DNA from: Gammaproteobacteria bacterium
Lineage (GTDB): Bacteria; Pseudomonadota; Gammaproteobacteria; Steroidobacterales; GCA-2729495
DNA: 56,049 nt
Direction of reading: 5' to 3'
NCBI GenBank assembly: GCA_003695765.1
Contig: RFHQ01000201.1
Coordinates: 1-56,049 of the forward strand
Made by a program: the position numbers and the translations under genes. Of this stretch, positions 30,902-39,278 are shown one piece after another. Within the stretch, counting starts at the first letter, position 1; each line of letters begins with the position of its first letter. The notes under the pieces were generated by a model. The model ran no database searches, had not been told where the DNA came from, and worked only from the letters and a program-made list of their open reading frames with translations.

Positions 30902-32050
30902 ATGGGTAGTGCATCTCCCGCAGTCCAGCCTACAGTCGCGCCGGTGCCGGCCATGCAGACCGGCCCGGAACTGGCGGTCGTGGTCCCGACCTTCAACGAG
31001 GCCGCCAACGTCGGGCAGCTCGTCGCGCTGCTGGGCCGGGCGCTGGCGGGCATCGAGTGGGAGCTGATCGTCGTCGATGACGATTCACCGGACGGGACCG
31101 CCGGCCTGATGCGCGAACTGGCGCGGGAGAACCCGCGCCTGCGCTGCCTGCAGCGGCTCGGCCGCCGCGGCCTGTCCTCGGCCTGTATCGAGGGCATGCT
31201 GGCGACCGCCGCGCCGTACATTGCCGTCATGGACGGCGATCTGCAGCACGACGAGCGCCTGCTGCCGCGGATGCTGGAGCTGCTGCGCAAGGAGGCGCTG
31301 GACATCGTCGTCGGCAGCCGCTACGTCAGCGGGGGCGGCAGTGCCGGCCTGGACGAAACCCGTGCCGGCATGAGCCGCTTCGCGACCCGACTCAGCAGGC
31401 CGCTGATCCCGGACGGGCTGCAGGATCCGATGAGCGGTTTTTTCATGCTGCGCCGGGAAGTCTTCGAGGCCACGGTGCGCCGGCTGTCCGGGATCGGCTT
31501 CAAGATCCTGCTCGACATCTTTGCGTCGGCGCCGCAACCGCTGCGCTTCCGCGAACTGCCATACGAGTTCCGCAGTCGCGGAGCGGGTGAGAGCAAGCTC
31601 GATTCGCAGGCGATGTGGGACTACGGCATGCTGCTGTTGGACAAGCTGGTCGGTCGCTGGGTACCGGCGCGCTTCGTGTCCTTCCTGCTGGTCGGCAGCG
31701 TCGGCGTGCTGGTCCACATGAGCGTGCTCGCGGTGCTGCTGAACCTCGCCGGGCAGAGCTTCCTGTTCAGCCAGGCGACGGCCACGATCGTGGCGATGAC
31801 CAGCAACTTCGTGCTGAACAACCTGATCACCTACCGCGATCTGCGACTGCGTGGCTGGGCGCTGCTGCGAGGCTGGCTGTCCTTCGTGCTCGCCTGCAGC
31901 ATCGGTGCCGTCGCGAACGTCGGCGTCGCGAACTACCTCTTCGAGCAACGCACTGGCTGGGCGCTGGCGGGGCTGGCCGGCATCCTGGTCGGCGCCGTCT
32001 GGAACTACGTCGTGACCCTGGTCTACACCTGGCGGGGCGCCGCCCGCTGA
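30902..32050 (+). CDS. GT2 polyprenol-phosphate glycosyltransferase fused to GtrA domain
   Basis: The 382-residue product: residues about 20-240 are a GT2 dolichol-phosphate-mannose-synthase-like domain (AVVVPTFNEAANV, LIVVDDDSPDGT, AVMDGDLQHDE as the metal-binding DxD region, QDPMSGFFMLRREVF); residues about 255-380 are a four-helix GtrA domain (FVSFLLVGSVGVLVHMSVLAVLL, SNFVLNNLITYRDLRL, WNYVVTLVYTWRG). This fusion is a known arrangement for making polyprenyl-phosphate sugars and flipping them. A later ATG at 30953 is an alternative start nearer the GT2 domain. It overlaps the next gene by one base. Confidence 0.9.
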   Translation: MGSASPAVQPTVAPVPAMQTGPELAVVVPTFNEAANVGQLVALLGRALAGIEWELIVVDDDSPDGTAGLMRELARENPRLRCLQRLGRRGLSSACIEGMLATAAPYIAVMDGDLQHDERLLPRMLELLRKEALDIVVGSRYVSGGGSAGLDETRAGMSRFATRLSRPLIPDGLQDPMSGFFMLRREVFEATVRRLSGIGFKILLDIFASAPQPLRFRELPYEFRSRGAGESKLDSQAMWDYGMLLLDKLVGRWVPARFVSFLLVGSVGVLVHMSVLAVLLNLAGQSFLFSQATATIVAMTSNFVLNNLITYRDLRLRGWALLRGWLSFVLACSIGAVANVGVANYLFEQRTGWALAGLAGILVGAVWNYVVTLVYTWRGAAR

Positions 32051-33585
32051 TGTCGCTGGCGCCGGCCGGCAGCTGGCGCGCGCTGCGCGCCCCATTGCTG
32101 TGTGCGCTGCTGCTGCGGCTGGGGATCCTCGCGCTGGCCGGCGAGCAATACGGCTATATGTCCGACGAGCTGTATTTCCTGGACGCCGGTCGCCACCTGG
32201 ATTTCGGCTATGTCGATTTTCCGCCGCTGATCGCCTGGCTCGCCGCCCTGCTCGAGGCGTTGCAGCTGGATTCGATCCTCGCCCTGCGCGCGACCGCGGG
32301 CCTGCTCGGTGTCGGCGTCACGGCTGCCGGCCTGCTCCTATGCCAGGTGCTCGGCGGCGGCCGCCTGGCCTGCTGGCTGGTCGCGCTGTTGCTGAGCCTG
32401 GCACCCGGCTTTCTCGCCGTGCAGTCGATCTTCACGATGAACGTGCTCGATCAGCTCTGGTGGCTGCTGGCCTTCCTGCTGTTGGCACGCTATCTGCAGC
32501 TGGGCGACGATCGGCTGCTGTACGCCCTGGGCGGTGTGCTGGGCCTCGGCCTGCTGAGCAAGCTGTCGATACTGGCGCTGTGCCTGACGATCCCGCTGGT
32601 GTTGCTGTTGTTCGACCGGCGCGTATTCGGCCGCCCTGCCATCTGGCTCGCTGCCGGCTTCGCGCTGCTGCTCGCGGCCCCGTTCATCGCCTGGCAGGTC
32701 GCGAACGACTTCCCCTTCCTGGATTTCGTGCGCGCCTACAACAGCTCGTCACCGAAGGCGATGGTGCTGGAACGGCCGTTGCTCGGTCTGCTGCTGACGA
32801 TGAACCCGGTCTACGCGCCCTTCTGGGGCGCCGGCGCGGTCGCCTGCCTGCTGGCGCGGGACCGCGCGCTGCGCGCGCTGGGCCTGGCGGCCTGGGCCTG
32901 CCTGGTCCTGTTCGTCGCCGCCGGGGTCAAATTCTATTTTGCCGTGCCGCTGTTCGGCCTGTTCTGCGTCGCCGGCGCCCTGGCCTGGGAGCGGTGGACC
33001 GCGGCCGCTGCCCGGTTGCGCCCCGCGCTGCTGCTGCTGGCGGCCAGCGGAATCGCGGCCGTGCCATCGGCGGCGCCGGTCCTGCCACCGGCGCAGTTGC
33101 AGCGGCTGGCCGATTTCCTGCGCGACGGTGAGCAGGGGCAGAAACTCGCGCAGCCGGCCTCGCTGGAACGCTATTTCCCGCATTTCGCCGAAATGCATGG
33201 CTGGCCGGAACTGGTGGCGCTGACGGCGGCGGTCTGGCGTTCGCTGCGGCCTGAGCAACGCCGGGATGCGGTGCTGATGGCCTCCCACTACGGGCAGGCG
33301 GGCGCGTTGAACCAGCTCGGCCCGCCACAGGGCCTGCCGCCAGCCCTTGGGCGGCACATGAGCTACCACCTGTGGAGTGCCGGCGCGGACTATCGGCGCG
33401 GCCTGTTCGTCGGTTTCGATCGGGCGGAACTCGCCGGCTTGTTCGAGACCGTGGAATTGCGCGGGCGCCTGCAATGCCAGCGCTGCATGGCGCGCGAGCA
33501 GGGGCTCGCGGTCTATTACGTCGACCGCCCGCGGATGTCCCCGGAGGCGATTCGGCAGCGGCTGCGGCGCTACGACTTCTTCTAG
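32050..33585 (+). CDS. GT39/ArnT-like polyprenol-dependent glycosyltransferase, integral membrane
   Basis: The 511-residue membrane protein starts at an ATG overlapping the GT2-GtrA stop. After the first helix it has SDELYFLDAGRHLDFGYVDFPPLIAW, the periplasmic acidic loop of PMT/ArnT enzymes (DELY and D.PPL), about ten further helices, LSLAPGFLAVQSIFTMNVLDQLWW, and a periplasmic C-terminal domain. It probably takes the sugar delivered by the upstream GT2-GtrA protein and moves it to a lipid or protein acceptor. Acceptor unknown. Its TAG shares CTAG with the convergent gene. Confidence 0.9.
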   Translation: MSLAPAGSWRALRAPLLCALLLRLGILALAGEQYGYMSDELYFLDAGRHLDFGYVDFPPLIAWLAALLEALQLDSILALRATAGLLGVGVTAAGLLLCQVLGGGRLACWLVALLLSLAPGFLAVQSIFTMNVLDQLWWLLAFLLLARYLQLGDDRLLYALGGVLGLGLLSKLSILALCLTIPLVLLLFDRRVFGRPAIWLAAGFALLLAAPFIAWQVANDFPFLDFVRAYNSSSPKAMVLERPLLGLLLTMNPVYAPFWGAGAVACLLARDRALRALGLAAWACLVLFVAAGVKFYFAVPLFGLFCVAGALAWERWTAAAARLRPALLLLAASGIAAVPSAAPVLPPAQLQRLADFLRDGEQGQKLAQPASLERYFPHFAEMHGWPELVALTAAVWRSLRPEQRRDAVLMASHYGQAGALNQLGPPQGLPPALGRHMSYHLWSAGADYRRGLFVGFDRAELAGLFETVELRGRLQCQRCMAREQGLAVYYVDRPRMSPEAIRQRLRRYDFF

Positions 33586-34151
33586 GCGCTCGCCGGAAAC
33601 GGGCAGGCGGGCTCGCGTTCGACCAGGTCGAAAGCAAACAGGAACTTGGCCATGCCGCAGAGCACGGCCATCAGCATGCCGAGTTCGACGATGTCGCCGT
33701 CGCTGAAGTGCGCCCGCAGGCGGGCGTGCAGGGCCGGCGTCAGCCGGCCCTGCATATTGGTCAATGCCATTTCGTCCGCCAGTGCCAGGGCTGCCTTTTC
33801 CGCATCGCTGAACGGCCCGTTCTCGTAATCCGGCAAGGCGTCCAGCTCGCTTTCGCTGAGTCCCGCGGCCAGTGCCTGCACGCGATCGCCCTTGTTGCAG
33901 AAGGCACAGCCGTGCAGATTGGCCAGGCGCAGGCGCAGCAGTTCCAGCACGCGCCGGTCCAGGCGGCCGGCATGGAAGACCTGGCCGTAGAAGCCGTTGA
34001 CGTACCAGTCGAACATGGCCGGATTGTTGCCGAGCACCTCGATGAAGGTCGCGTCGCCGCTGTTCGCCATCGCCTGGTCCCATGCCGCCTGCATCGCCGG
34101 CGGCAGCTGGTCTCGCGGGATCCGTCGCAGCAACGGTCGGGGCAGGTTCAC
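33582..34151 (-). CDS. carboxymuconolactone decarboxylase / AhpD-like protein
   Basis: The 189-residue product from GTG 34151 (GGAG 6-7 bases before, TAAACT -10-like further up) is an all-helical CMD domain. RLANLHGCAFCNKGDRVQALA carries a CxxC plus following Asp, like the AhpD redox site (CxxCxxxH in AhpD; here the His is absent, replaced by KGD). LSDAEKAALALADEM-like text (here FSDAEKAALALADEM) and VELGMLMAVLCGMAKF close the fold. It may be a peroxide-defence redox protein; partner peroxidase not seen. Confidence 0.87.
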   Translation of the reverse strand: MNLPRPLLRRIPRDQLPPAMQAAWDQAMANSGDATFIEVLGNNPAMFDWYVNGFYGQVFHAGRLDRRVLELLRLRLANLHGCAFCNKGDRVQALAAGLSESELDALPDYENGPFSDAEKAALALADEMALTNMQGRLTPALHARLRAHFSDGDIVELGMLMAVLCGMAKFLFAFDLVEREPACPFPASA

Positions 34152-34185
34152 GGCGCACTCCGGGACAGGTGGCTGGGCATCCAGT

Positions 34186-34860
34186 TTAGCGCAGCTGCCG
34201 CAGCTGCGCCGCGCGTCGCCGGCAGGCCCCGAGCAGGCCGAGGGCGGTGGCGAACAGCCAGGCCGCCGCCGGCACTGGCACGGCCGCGAGGCTGTTGCCG
34301 GGGCTGCCCGGCGAACCGAAATTGCCGGCTGCCAGTGGCAGGCTGGCGGCGATGAAGTCGCCGCCGGCCAGTGGCCCGAGCAGGCCGTTGCGCGCCGGCA
34401 GCAGCTGTGCCAGTTCATGGCTGACACCCGGGCCGAAGGCATCGCCATCGCTGTAGTCAAGGCGCTGCAGCAGCCGGCCGCCGCCGTCCAGCAGCAGGAT
34501 CTCGTCGGCGGTATTGCTCAGCGTCATGCCGCTGTACTGGTAGTCGGGCGTGAAACCCAGCGCCGTGCCGTCGCCGTTGCTGAGCACGGCGAAACCGCGC
34601 GGGGGCAGGATCAGCGCGCCGACCGTGAACTGGTTGCTACCGGTATCGCGCACCAGCAGCCCGGCGAGATCGACTGCCTCGCTGCGGCTGTTGTAGATCT
34701 CGAAGTACTCGCTGCCGGCGTCACTGACCGTGACCGGGTTGGCGAGATACTCGCTGATCAGCAGGTCGCCGGGCGCAAGCTCGGCGAGGCTCAGGGTCGC
34801 GGCCTGCACGGCAGGCAGGCAACAGGCCAGGCACAGCCCGGCAATCGGATGTAAGCGCAT
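34186..34860 (-). CDS. lamin-tail-domain protein with VPVPA-CTERM sorting signal
   Basis: The 224-residue product has a signal peptide (IAGLCLACCLPAVQAA), then a lamin-tail-like beta sandwich (GDLLISEYLANPVTVSD, SEYFEIYNSRSEAVDLAGLLVRDT, ALILPPRGFAVLSNGDGT, LSNTADEILLLDGGGRLLQRLDY). The C-terminus VPVPAAAWLFATALGLLGA followed by CRRRA is a variant of the VPLPA/PEP-CTERM signal: motif, helix, basic tail. That implies an exosortase-type processing system elsewhere in the genome and a surface or exopolysaccharide-associated location. GGAGA lies 7 bases before the ATG. Confidence 0.82.
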   Translation of the reverse strand: MRLHPIAGLCLACCLPAVQAATLSLAELAPGDLLISEYLANPVTVSDAGSEYFEIYNSRSEAVDLAGLLVRDTGSNQFTVGALILPPRGFAVLSNGDGTALGFTPDYQYSGMTLSNTADEILLLDGGGRLLQRLDYSDGDAFGPGVSHELAQLLPARNGLLGPLAGGDFIAASLPLAAGNFGSPGSPGNSLAAVPVPAAAWLFATALGLLGACRRRAAQLRQLR

Positions 34861-34960
34861 GGTCGGTCTCCACTGGCTGATGAGATAGAACGCAGCCCGG
34901 TGGCTGCGGCCAGTGGAGATGCTCGGCGATGGCGGCGCGACCGGCCATGGCGGAAAGCCG

Positions 34961-35431
34961 TCAGTTCGACTGTTTTTGCCGGCGCGGTCCGCGCCACCAG
35001 ATCAGCCAGAGAAAGCCGGGATAGGCGATCGCCATGAACCAGAATTCCTGCAGGCCGAGGCGCACGCCGGCACGGGCGATGTTCTCGAAGGCGATGAAAG
35101 CCACGGTGAACGGCACGGCGGCCAGTGTGGCCCCGAGCTTCCACGGCCAGCGGCGTGGCCAGGGCGCGACGGCGACCCGATACCAGGCGAGCAGGAACAG
35201 CAGCGTGTAGCCGTACAGCAGCCAGCCGTAGAACGGCGCGTGCTGGAAGTAATGGTTGACCCAGAAGAAGCTGGCTCCGAGGAAGGTCAGCAGCAGGTAC
35301 TGCCACTCCGGCAGTGGGACCCGCAACAGGCGCTCCCAGAGCAGCACCAGGAAGGCATAGGCGAGCCAGGTGCCGAACACGAGTTCATAGAAGTTCACGT
35401 CGCCCTGCCAGGCAGGATCGATAAAGGGCAT
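34961..35431 (-). CDS. hypothetical integral membrane protein
   Basis: A 156-residue protein with four to five hydrophobic helices (LVFGTWLAYAFLVLLWERLL, EWQYLLLTFLGASFFWVNHYF, WLLYGYTLLFLLAWYRVAV, KLGATLAAVPFTVAFIAFENIA, FWFMAIAYPGFLWLIWW) and a basic tail. GGAGGGAA stands just upstream of the ATG, and TAAGCT may serve as -10. No family recognised. It is followed on the same strand by the VPVPA-CTERM gene after 100 bases. Confidence 0.72.
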   Translation of the reverse strand: MPFIDPAWQGDVNFYELVFGTWLAYAFLVLLWERLLRVPLPEWQYLLLTFLGASFFWVNHYFQHAPFYGWLLYGYTLLFLLAWYRVAVAPWPRRWPWKLGATLAAVPFTVAFIAFENIARAGVRLGLQEFWFMAIAYPGFLWLIWWRGPRRQKQSN

Positions 35432-35496
35432 GCCGTTCCCTCCGGAGTGACAGCACCGGCGAGCTTAGCGCAGTCGCCAGCGCGCGTGGACGCGTA

Positions 35497-36471
35497 TCAA
35501 TCCCGGGCGGCGGCCGCCGGGCTTCGCAGCGAACTGCCGCAATGGGGGCAGTAGCTGTACTGGCGCAGTTGCTGCTGCTTGAGGCGGATCAGGCGCTCGA
35601 GTTGCTGGCGCGAGATGCCGAGCCTCTCCTGCATGGCCTCTAGCGAACGTTCCTCGTCGGCGTCCAGCACGCCGTCCTCCAGTGCCTGCCGAACCTTCTC
35701 GGCCAGCAGTTCGCGACGGAACTGCAGTTCCTCGGTAAAGCGCGCAGCCAGAATGCCGGCCGGCAGCGCCATCGTGCCGACGCCGAGCACCATGATCACG
35801 ATGCCCAGCAGCTTGCCGGCGAAGGTCACCGGGGTGATGTCCCCGTAGCCGACCGTGGTCAGCGTCACGACCGCCCACCAGATGGAATCGGCGACGCTGT
35901 GAAAATGCCCGGGGGCGGCCTGGTTCTCGACCGTGAACATCAGGCAGGCCGAGACCACGGTGACCACCAGCATGATCATCAGCGCGCCGGCGATCGAACT
36001 CGCCTCCCGCCGCAGCACGGTGGCGAAGATGCTGAGTCCGTCGAAGTGATGGGACAGTTTCAGCAAGCGCATCAGGCGGAACAGGCGGAGGTAGCGCAAG
36101 TCGATGTGGACGAACAGCGACAGGTAGAAGGGCAGGATCGCCAGCAGATCGACCAGCGCCATTGGCCGCAGCATGTATCGCAGCCTGGCCTGCAGCGGGC
36201 CCTTGCCGGCGTAGTGCGGATGCTCGGCCGCTGCCCACAGGCGGGCGAGGTACTCGGCGCTGAAGACGACGACGGAAAACACCTCGAAGGCCGTGAACAG
36301 CTCGAGGTAGCGCAGGTGGATCGCCGGATTCGACTCGAGCACCACGGCGATGCCGTTGGCGACGATCAGCGCGACGATGAAGCGGCCGACGAGCCGGCTG
36401 GCGGGGTAGCACTGCGGCCCTTCGAGGATGCCGAAGGTCACGCTGCGCCAGGTGCGTGCTGCGGTGTTCAT
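35497..36471 (-). CDS. voltage-gated-type potassium channel with C-terminal zinc ribbon
   Basis: The 324-residue product has six-helix channel topology: S1-S3, an arginine-bearing S4-like segment (YLRLFRLMRLLKLSHHF, about 127-143), a pore loop with selectivity filter TVGYGD at 206-211, and S6 (LLGIVIMVLGVGTMALPAGILAARF). After the pore come a helical region (QALEDGVLDADEERSLEAMQERLGIS, written here in parts) and YCPHCGSSL, a lone CxxC. It should conduct K+ across the inner membrane. The start ATG 36471 gives the normal N-terminus. Confidence 0.92.
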   Translation of the reverse strand: MNTAARTWRSVTFGILEGPQCYPASRLVGRFIVALIVANGIAVVLESNPAIHLRYLELFTAFEVFSVVVFSAEYLARLWAAAEHPHYAGKGPLQARLRYMLRPMALVDLLAILPFYLSLFVHIDLRYLRLFRLMRLLKLSHHFDGLSIFATVLRREASSIAGALMIMLVVTVVSACLMFTVENQAAPGHFHSVADSIWWAVVTLTTVGYGDITPVTFAGKLLGIVIMVLGVGTMALPAGILAARFTEELQFRRELLAEKVRQALEDGVLDADEERSLEAMQERLGISRQQLERLIRLKQQQLRQYSYCPHCGSSLRSPAAAARD

Positions 36472-36544
36472 CGCGGATAGCGGCCTGCCGGGCCGGTCGC
36501 GGCCCTGTCTCCTGCAGCTATATCGGCCGGTGGGGCCGCGGTCT

Positions 36545-37660
36545 TTAGTCGACCGCCTCCGACTGGCTCCATTCAGCGATATGCAGGCTCTGGCTGATGC
36601 ACTGGACCAGCGCGTGCTGCGAATGCACGCCGACTTTGGCAAAAATGTTCCGCAGATGAGTGCGCGCCGTGTGCACGCTGACCGACAACTGCTCCGCGAT
36701 CTCGGCCACGCTCTTGCCTTGGCACAGAGCCTGCGCCAGTTGCGCCTCGGCCGGTGTCAATCCGAAAAAGACGGCGAGCAGGTCCTCGGCCGGGAGCACC
36801 CGCTGCGTTGGATCGTGGACCATGCCGATGGCCAGGCCGAGCTGCTGGTTCAGCGTCGCGCGGCGCTCGTCCCAGGGCAGCGCATACAGCACGAGCTGGT
36901 AGGCGGCGTCGTCCCTCTCGCGGACGACACGGATGCCCAGCGACCGTTCGGCAACCGGCAGCTCGCCGAGCCGCGCGGCCTGCAGGAAGGTCATGACCCG
37001 GGCCCGGGCCGTGACGTTCTGGATCTCGAGCCGGCCCTCCCGCTCGCAAAGCCCGTCGTCCTGGGCCAGCAGCTGGCGTGCCGCGGCATTGGCGTAGCAG
37101 AGCCGCGCGTCGGGGCCCAGTACGATGACGCCGCGCGGCGCCCCGTCGAGGACCAGGCGGGCGACCCGGTAATCGTCCTGTAGACGGACGAAATGCCGAT
37201 TGATCGAGCCGGCGCGTCTGAGGTAACGCCCGAGCACGCGGAAGGTGTCGCGGTCGGCCTGACTGAAGTCGCCGCCGTCGGCGGTCAGCAGCAGCAGCGC
37301 GCTGACGTAGGCCTCGTCGGCACTGATCGTCATCGCCAGATAGCCACCGGGCGGCCAGCCGGCGGCGCCATTGCCGCGGCTTTCGGCCAGCACGGTGCCG
37401 GGCGGTTCCCGGCCGAGACGCTGCAGCAGGCTGCCGGGGCGATGCCCGTGGCTGGCGATCTCCGCTAGCAGGCCGTCGTCGATGCGGTGCTGCACGGACA
37501 GCATCTGCTCCGGCGCGTCCCGGGCCCAGATCAGGTAGGCGGTACCGCTGGCCGCGAAATAGTCGTTGGTCTCGGCGACGAACGCCTGGAGACGCGGCGG
37601 TTCGCCGCAGGCGGCCTCGTAGGCCTGGGCGACGAGTTCGGGCAGGGTCGCGTTCACCAT
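36545..37660 (-). CDS. LuxR-family transcriptional regulator with PAS-like domain
   Basis: The 371-residue protein has a PAS-like middle (RLVLDGAPRGVIVLGPDARLCYANAAARQLLA) and a C-terminal LuxR helix-turn-helix (FGLTPAEAQLAQALCQGKSVAEIAEQLSVSVHTARTHLRNIFAKVGV). No receiver or acyl-homoserine-lactone domain was recognised. The ATG at 37660 has GAGGGGGG upstream; TTG 37681 lies upstream of that site and is less likely. A TATAGT -10 is present on the minus strand at 37715-37720. It could regulate the catabolic operon upstream or the channel gene downstream; neither is shown. Confidence 0.9.
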   Translation of the reverse strand: MVNATLPELVAQAYEAACGEPPRLQAFVAETNDYFAASGTAYLIWARDAPEQMLSVQHRIDDGLLAEIASHGHRPGSLLQRLGREPPGTVLAESRGNGAAGWPPGGYLAMTISADEAYVSALLLLTADGGDFSQADRDTFRVLGRYLRRAGSINRHFVRLQDDYRVARLVLDGAPRGVIVLGPDARLCYANAAARQLLAQDDGLCEREGRLEIQNVTARARVMTFLQAARLGELPVAERSLGIRVVRERDDAAYQLVLYALPWDERRATLNQQLGLAIGMVHDPTQRVLPAEDLLAVFFGLTPAEAQLAQALCQGKSVAEIAEQLSVSVHTARTHLRNIFAKVGVHSQHALVQCISQSLHIAEWSQSEAVD

Positions 37661-38034
37661 CGCTGTCCGCGCCCCCCTCAACAGCGCGGTTTCGTTGCCG
37701 GCGCCATCGCCGACACTATATGTGAGAAAAAACTACCATATGCGGTTGCATGGGACGAATGTCCATCGGCGCGGATCTACTTCAAATGAGGTATTCGCGG
37801 GAGATTGCAAGCCACTGCTTTACAATAAGTTTTCGAAGTCATGACAAATCAACGGCCGCCGGTCTGCTGCATTATGTCAAAAATTTAACCCATTTGTAGG
37901 ATTGTGTCGATAACGGCCGGCCGGGAGAATGACCGTCAGGCATTAGGGATGCCTAGATCCTCCAGATCTTCCCACTGCGCCGGTCGGTGTCCCGGGTCCC
38001 CTTAACCGGGTTAGAACACCGAACCGGCGCTTTT
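37661..38034. other. 374-base non-coding gap, AT-richer than surroundings
   Basis: No convincing protein gene lies here. The left part holds the regulator's promoter region; 37720-37920 has A/T runs unlike the rest of the window, including CTTTACAAT (TACAAT at 37821-37826) on the plus strand; the right part holds small hairpins and a terminator described separately. Confidence 0.6.
37715..37720 (-). promoter_or_regulatory. putative -10 (TATAGT) of the LuxR-type gene
   Basis: Minus-strand CACATATAGTGTC lies 54 bases before the ATG at 37660, in an AT-rich context. The -35 region is poor. Confidence 0.4.
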
Positions 38035-38036
38035 TT
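37921..38036 (+). ncRNA. candidate small RNA with anti-Shine-Dalgarno-like loop
   Basis: Three hairpins follow each other on the plus strand. First, AGGCAT/ATGCCT (37938-37943 with 37949-37954) with loop TAGGG. Second, AGATC/GATCT (37955-37959 with 37965-37969) with loop CTCCA, so CCTCC at 37959-37963 is partly exposed. Third, the terminator at 37977-38036. No plus-strand gene follows or precedes that would need this terminator: both neighbours are on the minus strand. The 5' end is a guess, set by GATAAC at 37909-37914; TACAAT at 37821 would give a longer RNA. Confidence 0.38.
37977..38036 (+). terminator. strong intrinsic terminator, plus strand
   Basis: GCGCCGGT (37977-37984) pairs with ACCGGCGC (38023-38030), and CGGTGT (37985-37990) with ACACCG (38016-38021), one A bulged; an inner CCCGG/CCGGG is possible. 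TTTTTT follows at 38031-38036, overlapping the MFS stop codon on the other strand. On the minus strand no T-run follows the stem. Confidence 0.8.
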
Positions 38037-39261
38037 ATCCGCGTGCCCTCGATCCCGGCCGAAGCGCGGTCGCCAGGAACAAGACCAGCGCCAGCCCGCA
38101 GCCGGCCGCACCGACGTAGTTGGCCGCGAGCAGGCTGTCGCCGCTCATCAGCTGCCCGGCGAGGAACGGTCCGAGAGCGAAGCCGCCGGTCTGCGCTGCG
38201 GGGATCAGCACGCTGATCCGGCCGTCCGGGTCGGCACTCGCGACCGAGCCCATCAGGTAGGGGCCGGTGAAGTTCCAGAAGCTCTGGAAGACCGCGGCGG
38301 TCACGGCGAAGCGCAGGAAGCTGAAGTCTCCCTGCAGCATCAGGATCGCGCCCGCCTGGACCAGCAGCGCGACCCCCACCGGCAGGACGCGGCCGCCACG
38401 GCCGGCCAGCCACGAGGCCGCCAGCGCGCCGCTGACGCCGACCGTCGTGCTGATCGCGATCGCCTGACCGGCGCCGGTGGCGCTGAGTCCACCGGCCTCG
38501 CCGATGCGTAGCAGGAAGGTCCAGATGCCGCCGAGGCCGGTGCACCAGATCAGCAGGCAGGCCAGCGCGGCGATTGCCGGACCGCGGCCGCCGCTCGCGG
38601 CCGGTGCCCGTCCGGCGACGGGCTCGTCGCTATCGGCGGCGGCCCGGGTCGCGCTGTCCGGCACCCAGGGCAGCAGGGTCAGGACCGCGGCCGCGAGGAT
38701 CGCCAGCGGCAGCAACACGCCGGCGACGCCGAAGCGCTGCGCCAGCGGTGGCAGCGCCAGCAGCGTCAACACCCCGACGCTGACCTGCGCGGCGATGGAA
38801 AAGGCGAAGTTGCGATCGTGTTGCGAGCTGCGATTGATGATGCCGATCGCGACGGCGAAGGCCGTCCCCTGGCCGGCGAAGCCGGCGACGAAGCGCAACC
38901 CCGCCAGCAGGTTCGCGTCGCTCTGGAAGCTCGACAGGAGATTGGCGGCGATTACGACGATGATCGCGAGGCCGCCGGCGAGACGCCAGTCGAGGCTGCG
39001 GATCCACAGGCTCGCGGCGATGGACGCCAGTGCGCCGCCGAAGATCTCGGCCGAGACGATGCGGCCGATCTGCTCCGGGCCGAAGCCGAGCTGGCTGCCC
39101 AGCGCCTGTGCCAGGATCGGTGCGGCCAGGATCCCGAAGACGCCGATGCAGCTGAACGCGACCGCGGCCGCGACGGTCCCGGGACGGTCATGCGGGTTGC
39201 GCGCTTCGGCGCTCGGCGCCACTTGGCTGCCGGCGATGGGATTGTCCTGTTTTGGCTCCAT
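38035..39261 (-). CDS. MFS transporter
   Basis: The product of about 408 residues has twelve probable membrane helices (for example VAAAVAFSCIGVFGILAAPIL, LAGGLAIIVVIAANLLSSF, GVAGVLLPLAILAAAVLTLLP, PAIAALACLLIWCTGLGGIW). Relaxed MFS motifs are seen after helix 2. The ATG at 39261 has GGGGAGA 7 bases upstream; the ATG at 39282 overlaps the dehydrogenase stop (ATGA) and is an alternative. Last gene of the oxygenase/dehydrogenase operon, so it probably moves the operon's substrate or product. Confidence 0.87.
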   Translation of the reverse strand: MEPKQDNPIAGSQVAPSAEARNPHDRPGTVAAAVAFSCIGVFGILAAPILAQALGSQLGFGPEQIGRIVSAEIFGGALASIAASLWIRSLDWRLAGGLAIIVVIAANLLSSFQSDANLLAGLRFVAGFAGQGTAFAVAIGIINRSSQHDRNFAFSIAAQVSVGVLTLLALPPLAQRFGVAGVLLPLAILAAAVLTLLPWVPDSATRAAADSDEPVAGRAPAASGGRGPAIAALACLLIWCTGLGGIWTFLLRIGEAGGLSATGAGQAIAISTTVGVSGALAASWLAGRGGRVLPVGVALLVQAGAILMLQGDFSFLRFAVTAAVFQSFWNFTGPYLMGSVASADPDGRISVLIPAAQTGGFALGPFLAGQLMSGDSLLAANYVGAAGCGLALVLFLATALRPGSRARG

Positions 39262-39278
39262 GTCAATCTCCCCGGTGG

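Noticed and set aside
37928-37945. Five-codon open frame MTVRH after a GGGAGA, resembling an attenuator leader peptide
   Set aside because: The Shine-Dalgarno spacing is too short, and no plus-strand gene lies beyond the terminator to be attenuated.
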